NCBI GenBank assembly: GCA_028281445.1
Contig: JANQJW010000074.1
Coordinates: forward strand, 1 to 64,000
Direction: 5' to 3'
Source: Planctomycetota bacterium
GTDB lineage: Bacteria; Planctomycetota; PLA2; JAEUHO01
Length of the DNA: 64,000 nucleotides
The notes under the pieces were generated by a model that saw nothing but the letters and a program-made list of their open reading frames with translations, did not search any database and was not told where the DNA came from. Both the position numbers and the translations under genes were made by a program. Below are positions 34,933-41,594 of the stretch, in pieces (the stretch's first letter is position 1; each line of letters opens with the position of its first letter).

Positions 34933-35900
34933 CCGCCTACGTGTTCCGCGATCCGGGCCTGCTCTGGTTGGCAGCGCTGCTGCCGGTGGCGCTGGTCTTC
35001 GCACTTCGCCGCGCGCCGCCGGCCCTGCGCTTTGCCCCGGGCGCGCACGACCTGCCGTCTTCGTTGCGCGTGCGCGTGCTCTTCCTTCCCGTCGCACTGC
35101 AACTGCTCGGCCTCGTGCTCGTGATCGTTGCCCTGGCGCGCCCGGCCGAGAAGGAGCCGTTGCCCGTGGAGAGCGCCGGCATCGACATCCTGCTCTGCAT
35201 CGACACGTCGTCGTCGATGACCGCCACAGACCTCGATCCGGAACGTACACGGCTTGCCGTAGCGCGCGACGCGGCCACGGACTTCATCCGCGGCCGGCCC
35301 GACGATCGCATCGGTCTCATCACGTTTGCGCGCTACCCGGACCTGCGGTGTCCGCTCACGCGCGATCACGACGCGCTTGCGCAGATCCTTGCGGCCGTGG
35401 AGACGGTTCCGGGCGACGGGCCCGAAGATGCCACGGGGTTCGGCGCTGCCGTTGCGCGCGCGGCCCAGGTCCTCAACAGCGCGCCGCAGCGCTCGCGCGT
35501 CGTGATCCTGTTGACGGATGGCGAGGAGAACGTCGCGATCCAAGGCGCGTCGCGCGAGATCGCGCCGGCGCACGCTGCGCAACTGTGCGAACAGCTGGGT
35601 GTGCGCGTCTCCGCGATCGCGGTCGGTCTCGAGCGCACCACACCGAAGGGCGAGCGCGTCCGACTCGACGTGCGTCCGCTGCAGCGGATTGCGACGCGCA
35701 CAGGGGGGACCTTTCACGAAGCACGCGACGCCGGCGCGCTGGAGGCCGTGTACGCGCGGATCGACGCGATGGAGAAGGCTCCGGTCGAGGAACCTCGCTT
35801 CATCTTCGCCGATCGATTCCTCGCGTTCCTGCTTCTCGGCCTCGGTCTGTTGATCGCCGGACGCTTCCTCGGCGCGACGGCCCTGGCGGTGTCGCCATGA
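34929..35900 (+). CDS. batA: BatA-type vWA membrane protein
   Basis: A 323-residue protein from ATG 34929, which overlaps the preceding stop in ATGA. Two N-terminal membrane segments (LLWLAALLPVALVFAL; LQLLGLVLVIVALARP) lead into a von Willebrand A domain with the intact metal site DTSSSM near residue 95, a Thr in PLTRDHD and an Asp in LLTDGEENV. A final membrane helix (FLAFLLLGLGLLIAGRFL) ends the protein. This is the standard BatA/BatB architecture, with the vWA domain placed on one face of the inner membrane to interact with MoxR. The gene name reflects Bacteroides aerotolerance; the molecular role remains uncertain. Confidence 0.9.
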   Translation: MTAYVFRDPGLLWLAALLPVALVFALRRAPPALRFAPGAHDLPSSLRVRVLFLPVALQLLGLVLVIVALARPAEKEPLPVESAGIDILLCIDTSSSMTATDLDPERTRLAVARDAATDFIRGRPDDRIGLITFARYPDLRCPLTRDHDALAQILAAVETVPGDGPEDATGFGAAVARAAQVLNSAPQRSRVVILLTDGEENVAIQGASREIAPAHAAQLCEQLGVRVSAIAVGLERTTPKGERVRLDVRPLQRIATRTGGTFHEARDAGALEAVYARIDAMEKAPVEEPRFIFADRFLAFLLLGLGLLIAGRFLGATALAVSP

Positions 35901-36889
35901 TGGGCGCCGTCTTCCTCGAGCAGGGGGCCTGGCCGTTGCTGCTGCTGGCGCCCCTGGTGTGGTTGATCCTTGCAGCGTGCGAGCGCCTCCATGCGCGCCG
36001 GCTGCGCGCGGCCGTTGGCCCGCGCCTCGAAGACCTCGCGCCCAACCGCACGCCGCACATCCGTCGCGCACGCCGCGTACTGTTCGCCACGGCACTCCTC
36101 CTGGCGCTCTTCGCGGTGCTCGGCCCGGCGGTCGATACCGCCGCAAGCGAGGTCGACTGGCGCGGTGTCGATCTCGTCGTCTGTCTCGACATCTCCCGTT
36201 CCATGCTCGCGGGCGATCTCACGCCGGACCGCCTCGGACGCGCACAACGCGAGATCCGCGCCTTGGCCGAACGCGCCGCGGGCGACCGGCTCGGACTCGT
36301 CGTCTTCGCGGGCGAGGCACGGCTCGTCTCTCCGTTGACCTCGGATACGGCATCGTTCGCCGCGCTCGCCGATCTCGCGCACCCCACGGACGTTACACGC
36401 GGCGGTACCGACCTCGCGGCCGCACTCGATACGGCGACGGCGGCGCTCGCCGGCCGGCGCAGTGACTTCGGCGGGATCCTTCTCTTGACGGACGGGGAGG
36501 ATCTCGCGGGGCGGGGGCTCGACGCTGCCCGCCGCGCCAAGGCAGCCGGCGTCGTTGTGCACGCCGTCGGCTACGCGTCCGTGCGCGGAAGCAAGATCAA
36601 CGTACCGGGCGCCGGCTTCCTGCGGGACGCAGCGGGCAACGACGTGATCTCCGCGCTCGACGCGGAAGGGCTTACGCGCATTGCCGAGGCCGCGGACGGC
36701 ACGTTCGTGCGCGCGGACGATGCATCGACCCTCGTCGATCTCTACGACGATCGGATCCTGCCGATGGCGCGTGCTGCGCTATCGCGACGCGAGAGCGCGC
36801 GGAAGGAGAACGGATACCAATGGCCGCTCGCGGCGGCGTTCCTGCTCTGGCTCGTACACGTGGCGCTGGGATCGCGGAGGCGCCCGTGA
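35897..36889 (+). CDS. batB: BatB-type vWA membrane protein
   Basis: A 330-residue protein that starts four bases before the end of batA. Layout: membrane segment (WPLLLLAPLVWLILAAC), a basic loop, a second membrane segment (VLFATALLLALFAVLG), a vWA domain with the metal site DISRSM near residue 98 and TDGED near 196, and a C-terminal membrane helix (WPLAAAFLLWLVHVAL). It is paralogous to BatA; the two probably form a complex under MoxR control. The stop overlaps the start of the next gene in GTGA. Confidence 0.9.
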   Translation: MMGAVFLEQGAWPLLLLAPLVWLILAACERLHARRLRAAVGPRLEDLAPNRTPHIRRARRVLFATALLLALFAVLGPAVDTAASEVDWRGVDLVVCLDISRSMLAGDLTPDRLGRAQREIRALAERAAGDRLGLVVFAGEARLVSPLTSDTASFAALADLAHPTDVTRGGTDLAAALDTATAALAGRRSDFGGILLLTDGEDLAGRGLDAARRAKAAGVVVHAVGYASVRGSKINVPGAGFLRDAAGNDVISALDAEGLTRIAEAADGTFVRADDASTLVDLYDDRILPMARAALSRRESARKENGYQWPLAAAFLLWLVHVALGSRRRP

Positions 36890-37491
36890 GAGTCGTCGCA
36901 TGCACTCTCCTGGCACTGTGTCTTGCCGGTTGCGGGCACAGCGAGGCCGAGCTCGAGTACGCGGCGGCGCGCGCTGCGCTTGTTGCCGGTGACCATGCCG
37001 AAGCCGAGCGCCGGGCCGAAGCTGCGGCGCGGGCGGGCGGTGACCGGTTCGAGGCGCTGCGTGCCTTCCTTCGTGGCAACGTCGCGTTCGCGCGGTGCGA
37101 GATGTTCGAGCCGGCCGCCGAGGCGGGCGACAACGAGGCCTACAAGAGTGCGCTCAAGAACGCCGAGGACGCGCTGGCCTATTGGCGCTGGGCCGCGAAG
37201 AGCCGCGACGACTGGCCCGCCGCCCGTCGAAACGTCGAGCGCGCGCTCTTCAAGCTCGCGGCGCTGCGCGAGAAGCGCAGAGACGGGAAGCAGAAACCGC
37301 CGCAGCCTCCGGCGCCTACGGATGGCGACGAGGCGAAGCCCCCGCCCGACTCTCCCTTGGAAGAGAAGGACCTCCCCGCCGGTGAGGTTCTCGGCCTGTT
37401 CGACGTGCTCGTCCGGCGCGATGCCGAGAAGATCAAGCTCCGGCGCGCACAGCGCGCCACGGCCAAGGACCGGGTGGAGCGGGACTGGTGA
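36886..37491 (+). CDS. BatC-like lipoprotein with TPR-like helices
   Basis: A 201-residue protein from GTG 36886, supported by CGGAGG five bases upstream and a lipoprotein signal (RVVACTLLALCLAGC). The mature part has paired helices in TPR style (ELEYAAARAALVAGDHAEAERRAEAAARAG; YKSALKNAEDALAYWRWAAK) followed by a Pro/Asp-rich stretch and a final amphipathic helix (EKIKLRRAQRATAKDRVERDW). A TPR protein between BatB and BatD matches BatC by position. Lipidation instead of a plain signal peptide is a local variation. Confidence 0.7.
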   Translation: MRVVACTLLALCLAGCGHSEAELEYAAARAALVAGDHAEAERRAEAAARAGGDRFEALRAFLRGNVAFARCEMFEPAAEAGDNEAYKSALKNAEDALAYWRWAAKSRDDWPAARRNVERALFKLAALREKRRDGKQKPPQPPAPTDGDEAKPPPDSPLEEKDLPAGEVLGLFDVLVRRDAEKIKLRRAQRATAKDRVERDW

Positions 37492-38846
37492 TGCGCGTCC
37501 TGCCCGTGCTGCTCGTGCTGCTGGCGCCTACGGCGTTCGGTGAAGAGATCAAGCCCGAGGACCGGGCGTTCGTGGAAGTCGTGGTGCCGGATCGAGCGGT
37601 GTACGCGCGCGAGGTGTTTCCCCTGCGGGTGCGCATCGGCTACGACCGCGCGTTCTTCTCCCAGCACGGCGTGTCGCTGTTCCGCCAGGAGATGGATCTG
37701 CCCGTGCAGATCTCGGCTCCGTGGCTTCGAGAGACAGGCACGCTGACGCTCGTCCGGAAGGACGCCGCAGGCGGGACGCGCCTGGCGCTCAACGACGACG
37801 TCGTCGAGGCCGCCGCCGTAGAGGACGTCACGCGCAGCGGACGAACATACGGAGTTGTGGAGCTTGCATGGACCTGCCAGAGTGACTACCCGGGCACGGT
37901 CGCGTTTCCAGCGAGCTTGCGCTTTGCGCACGCGACACGCTTCGAGGAGGACTTCGTCGGTGGACGTGTTGCTCTGGATCGACGCGACGCGGCGGTCGCG
38001 GCCGCGCCGTCCACCGTCGAGATCCGGCGACTGCCCGAGGGCCCCAAGAACTTCTCCGGCGCCGTCGGCGACTTCGAGATCCGCAGCGAGGCGGACAGGG
38101 CGGCGGTCGAGGTGGGGGAGATCTTCCGCGTGACGCTGACGATCACGGGCAAGGGGAACCTCGAGACGTTCGGCGCCCCGGCGTTCGCGGACGACGCGGG
38201 GTTCCATGTCTACGGGCGAAGCGAGCGCGTTGACGGCGACACACGCACCGTCGTGTACGAAGTCGCGGCGACCCGTGCCGACGTCGAGCGCGTACCGCCC
38301 TTCGACCTGGTGATGCTGCGGAACGGGCAGTTGATGACGACCTGGACGGCGCCGATTCCCATCAAGGTGAGCGGATCGTCAGTGCCCGCGCCGGTGGAGC
38401 CCGCGAAACCGCAGGAGGTTGTCTCCAGGCCCCAGTCGATCGCAACGTGGGTCGTTCTTGCGCTGGGGGCAGGGATCCTCATCGGGTTCTTCCTGCGACG
38501 CCGACCGCGTCCGGAGCCCGCGAAACGTGAGCCGGCGCCCGCCGCGTCCGTTGCGCCCACCGACGTTCCGGTTCCCGCGACGCCCGATGGGGATCTCGCG
38601 GCCTTCCTGGCTGCGCGCCTCGGGATCACGTCCGCGGCGGTGATCGCGCCCGATCTCAGGGAGCGGCTGGTCGCTGCCGGGATCGATGCGGAACTGGCCG
38701 AGCGCACGGCCCGGACGCTCGAGGCCCTCGTTGCATCGCGCTATGGCGGAGCGCCGACAGCGACCGAGGGGCCGGAAGAGATCCGGGCGGCCCTTGCGCG
38801 CGCGTTCGACAACACGTCTGTCCGGACGAGTCATTCAGACGACTAA
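37491..38846 (+). CDS. batD: BatD-type protein
   Basis: A 451-residue protein from ATG 37491 (GTG 37488 is one codon earlier and equally open). A signal peptide (MRVLPVLLVLLAPTAFG) is followed by Ig-like beta domains typical of BatD (FVEVVVPDRAVYAREVFPLRVRI; VEVGEIFRVTLTITGKGNLE), then one membrane segment (IATWVVLALGAGILIGFFL) near residue 320 and a cytoplasmic helical tail with Pro-rich linker. BatD normally closes Bat operons, as here. There is a 1-bp overlap with the preceding stop. No further gene follows closely, since the next starts 94 bases on. Confidence 0.85.
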   Translation: MRVLPVLLVLLAPTAFGEEIKPEDRAFVEVVVPDRAVYAREVFPLRVRIGYDRAFFSQHGVSLFRQEMDLPVQISAPWLRETGTLTLVRKDAAGGTRLALNDDVVEAAAVEDVTRSGRTYGVVELAWTCQSDYPGTVAFPASLRFAHATRFEEDFVGGRVALDRRDAAVAAAPSTVEIRRLPEGPKNFSGAVGDFEIRSEADRAAVEVGEIFRVTLTITGKGNLETFGAPAFADDAGFHVYGRSERVDGDTRTVVYEVAATRADVERVPPFDLVMLRNGQLMTTWTAPIPIKVSGSSVPAPVEPAKPQEVVSRPQSIATWVVLALGAGILIGFFLRRRPRPEPAKREPAPAASVAPTDVPVPATPDGDLAAFLAARLGITSAAVIAPDLRERLVAAGIDAELAERTARTLEALVASRYGGAPTATEGPEEIRAALARAFDNTSVRTSHSDD

Positions 38847-38897
38847 ACAGATTGGGCGAACGGAATCCCCGCGTCGCGAGGTTGAGGCATTCTTGGG

Positions 38898-38916
38898 CCC
38901 GACCTCGTGAGGCGGG
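38898..38916 (+). terminator. Small hairpin after batD
   Basis: CCCG-A-CCTC and GAGG-CGGG pair around a two-base GT turn (38898-38916), probably opening to a four-base loop. Seven-base outer arms GAATCCC (38863-38869) and GGGATTC (38918-38924) could extend it. It lies 51 bases past batD and 24 bases before the next ATG, so it could end the Bat transcript. Confidence 0.35.
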
Positions 38917-38940
38917 AGGGATTCGAGGACACCACTCCCC

Positions 38941-40356
38941 ATGCTCTCTGATTCCGCGCGGACCTGGTGCCGCGTGCTCAACCTCTCTCTGTGCGCCGCT
39001 CTACTTCTCCTGATCCTCCCGACGTGTGGGGGTGCAACCACGCCGAACACCGACGTAGAGGGCGATCCGCCGCCGCCGACACCCACGGCCGACGACATCG
39101 ACATCGCGCTGCAGCCGCTCGCGATGGGGATTCCCTCCCCGGTGATGCTCACGCACGCGGGTGACGGATCGGGTCGCAAGTTCGTCGTTTCCCAGACCGG
39201 TCAGATCTGGGTCCTCAATGCGATCAACCAGCTCCTGGCCCAGCCCTTCCTCGATCTCCAGGGCCTGGGCGTGCTCGTCACGCTGGACGGCTTCTTCGAC
39301 GAGCGCGGGCTCCTCGGCCTCGCCTTCCATCCCGACTTCGCCACCAACGGGCGCTTCTTCGTCCGGTACAGCGCGCCGCGCGTAGGCGTGCAGGGCGAGC
39401 CGTGCTTCGGCACGACGCGCGGTTGCCACACCTCGGTCGTGTCCGAGTTCATGGTCCAGGGCGATCCCACGACGAATAACGTCGCGGATCCGCAGTCCGA
39501 GCGCGTGATCTTCACGCTCGACCAGCCGCAGTTCAACCACGACGGCGGCCACATCGCGTTCGGTCCCGACGGCTATCTCTACATTGCGCTAGGCGACGGA
39601 GGCGGCGCCCACGACGGTCTCGCGGACAACCCGCCGTCCCACGGCCCGATCGGCCACGGACAGGACAAGAACACGCTCTTCGGCGCGATCCTGCGCATCG
39701 ACGTCGACACGGCGCCGCCCATGGGCCAGCAGTACGTCGTGCCGCAGGACAACCCGTTCGTCGGCGTTGCCGGGGCGGACGAGATCTGGGCCTACGGCCT
39801 GCGCAACCCGTACCGCTTCTCGTTCGACGACATGCAGGGCGGCACGAACCAGCTCATCTGCGCCGACGTCGGTCAGAACCTCTGGGAGGAGGTCGATGTC
39901 ATCGTCAAGGGCGGCAACTACGGCTGGGTCACGCGTGAGGGCTTCGATTGCTTCGATCCCCTCAACCCCGACACGCCGCTCGCGAACTGCCCGGCGACCG
40001 GGCCCGACGGCGAGCCGCTGCTCGATCCCGCGCTCGTCTACGGACACGATGTCGGCCTGGCCATCGTCGGCGGACACGTCTACCGCGGTCAGAGCGTGCC
40101 GGAGCTCGTCGGCAAGTACGTCTTCGGCGACTGGAGCACGAGCTTCGGCGACGCCGACGGCCAGATGTTCGCCGCCGACATCGACGGGCCTACCGCCTGG
40201 ATGCGGCGCGATCTGCAGATCCAGCCCGGCAACCAGAGCTTCGGCCGCGTGTTGCTGGGGTTCGGCATCGACGAGGGCGGCGAGCTCTACGTGCTGGGGA
40301 GCACGGTGAGCGCGCCGGGGGGCAACGGCGAAGTGTTCCGGATCGTCGCCCCCTAG
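38941..40356 (+). CDS. PQQ-dependent sugar dehydrogenase-type lipoprotein (soluble GDH/YliI family)
   Basis: A 471-residue exported beta-propeller. It opens with a lipoprotein signal (LNLSLCAALLLLILPTC) and a Pro-rich linker, then the propeller: LTHAGDGSGRKFVVSQTGQI, ERGLLGLAFHPDF, FNHDGGHIAFGPDGYLYIAL, GDGGG, then AYGLRNPYRFSFD and ADVGQNLWEEVD, ending GHVYRGQSVPELVGKYVFGDW. The catalytic His-type strand (HDGG), the Ca2+-type GDGGG loop and the ALGLRNP-like block are all as in the family, which oxidises aldoses using PQQ. It therefore depends on PQQ being made or taken up; no PQQ genes are here. Substrate cannot be told from sequence. Confidence 0.9.
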   Translation: MLSDSARTWCRVLNLSLCAALLLLILPTCGGATTPNTDVEGDPPPPTPTADDIDIALQPLAMGIPSPVMLTHAGDGSGRKFVVSQTGQIWVLNAINQLLAQPFLDLQGLGVLVTLDGFFDERGLLGLAFHPDFATNGRFFVRYSAPRVGVQGEPCFGTTRGCHTSVVSEFMVQGDPTTNNVADPQSERVIFTLDQPQFNHDGGHIAFGPDGYLYIALGDGGGAHDGLADNPPSHGPIGHGQDKNTLFGAILRIDVDTAPPMGQQYVVPQDNPFVGVAGADEIWAYGLRNPYRFSFDDMQGGTNQLICADVGQNLWEEVDVIVKGGNYGWVTREGFDCFDPLNPDTPLANCPATGPDGEPLLDPALVYGHDVGLAIVGGHVYRGQSVPELVGKYVFGDWSTSFGDADGQMFAADIDGPTAWMRRDLQIQPGNQSFGRVLLGFGIDEGGELYVLGSTVSAPGGNGEVFRIVAP

Positions 40357-40383
40357 GATTGCTGTCCACGACTCGGGTCCACC

Positions 40384-40432
40384 GGGAGTTCCTCTCGCAG
40401 CGCCACGTCCTTGGCGCACGAGAGGAACTCCC
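40384..40432 (+). promoter_or_regulatory. Perfect hairpin that buries the Shine-Dalgarno and ends at the start codon
   Basis: GGGAGTTCCTCTCG (40384-40397) pairs perfectly with CGAGAGGAACTCCC (40419-40432). Inside, GCGCCA (40400-40405) pairs with TGGCGC (40412-40417) around a six-base loop. The whole structure ends on the base before the ATG at 40433, and the only Shine-Dalgarno-like bases (AGAGGA, 40421-40426) lie within the stem. This would block translation unless opened, for example by temperature, a ligand, a protein or trailing ribosomes; it could alternatively end the upstream transcript. Confidence 0.75.
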
Positions 40433-41536
40433 ATGCGTAGTGCGATCCTGACCCTGACCCTGATCTGCCTGTTCGCCGTCGGATGCGGCGGCGGCGATGG
40501 CGGCGCTGCCCAGAACGATGCCGGCGCGCCCGCAACCCCACGCCTCGTCGACTCCACGGACGACGTCACCGGGGCCTATTACCACGTCTCCTCCCACGAG
40601 ATCGACGGGACGACGGGCATGCGCACGTTCGCCGGGCTCACGCTCTTCGACGGACTCGGCGTTGCGACGAACGACCTCCTTGCCAACGTCGAAGGCGCGA
40701 TCCAGGACGTCCCTCTCTTCAATCTCGCCTACGACGTCTTTGGTGGTGGGAGCTTCGTCTGGTCCGATGCGGGGACTCCCTTCGCCCACGGGGGTCTGTC
40801 GCCGGACGGGACGATCGGCGTCGCTGCCACGACGGCCGTGCCGCAGGGTGCGACGATCTTCGCGATGGTCAAACGCCCGCTGACGGCGCCTGGCGACATT
40901 GGCGGCGCGTACTACCACATGATGTGGATGCGCAATCAGGCCGCGGATTCCCACATCACGCGGACGGGCCCTGCGACCTTCGACAGCGGGACGGGTGTCA
41001 TCACCTACGGCCTCGCGGCCCTCAACACGAACGGCGTAGGCTCCACGGCGACGCCCGCACCGGCGAACTTCACGCTGGCACACGACGTGTCGGTGTTGGA
41101 GGGCGGCGAGCTCTTGATCGGCGGCGCCGCCGTCGGTGGCCGCTGCATCCTCGTGGGCGGCGGTGTCACGGTGAACAACCGCGGCGTTCTCAGTCTCTAC
41201 ATCCGGCAGAGCACGGCGGTCTCCGACGCCACGGTCGCCGGCGAGTATCACGTCGTGGGCCTGCGCCGGGCCGGCGGCTTCACCGCCGTGCAGGGCGTCG
41301 CGACCCTCGACGGGGCCGGTAGCGGCACCAAGGTCGCGCAGCGGCTCGCGAACCACATCGTCACCGGTCCGTTCACGGACACCATTACCTACGAGACGGC
41401 AAGCGACGGCCGGATCCAGATGAGCATCGACGGCGACACACCGATCGAAGGGGCCGTCACGGACGACGGCTCGTTGATCGCGCTCTGCAGCACGGCCGGG
41501 ACGACCACGTCGATCACCCTCTTCGTGCGCAAGTAG
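40433..41536 (+). CDS. Lipoprotein of unknown function
   Basis: A 367-residue protein with a lipoprotein signal (MRSAILTLTLICLFAVGC). The mature part is beta-rich and seems to hold internal repeats: GAYYHVSSHEI near 47, GAYYHMMWMRN near 160 and GEYHVVGLRRA near 265 open three units of about 105 residues, each with a GxGxxT turn. This suggests a three-bladed or tandem beta-barrel-like arrangement. I do not recognise a family. Expression is probably controlled at translation because its ribosome-binding site lies in a strong hairpin directly before the start. Confidence 0.7.
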   Translation: MRSAILTLTLICLFAVGCGGGDGGAAQNDAGAPATPRLVDSTDDVTGAYYHVSSHEIDGTTGMRTFAGLTLFDGLGVATNDLLANVEGAIQDVPLFNLAYDVFGGGSFVWSDAGTPFAHGGLSPDGTIGVAATTAVPQGATIFAMVKRPLTAPGDIGGAYYHMMWMRNQAADSHITRTGPATFDSGTGVITYGLAALNTNGVGSTATPAPANFTLAHDVSVLEGGELLIGGAAVGGRCILVGGGVTVNNRGVLSLYIRQSTAVSDATVAGEYHVVGLRRAGGFTAVQGVATLDGAGSGTKVAQRLANHIVTGPFTDTITYETASDGRIQMSIDGDTPIEGAVTDDGSLIALCSTAGTTTSITLFVRK

Positions 41537-41562
41537 CTGCGCGAATTGCCGCATGCCTTCCC

Positions 41563-41594
41563 GGGGCGCGCATCCCTTCTAGGATGCGCGCCCC
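41563..41594 (+). promoter_or_regulatory. Perfect 13-bp hairpin ending at the start codon of a cation ATPase
   Basis: GGGGCGCGCATCC (41563-41575) and GGATGCGCGCCCC (41582-41594) pair without a mismatch around CTTCTA. The last paired base directly precedes the ATG at 41595, and no Shine-Dalgarno lies outside the stem. It is the second start-abutting hairpin in a row. It may be a translational control element; it could also serve as a terminator for the lipoprotein upstream. Confidence 0.7.
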
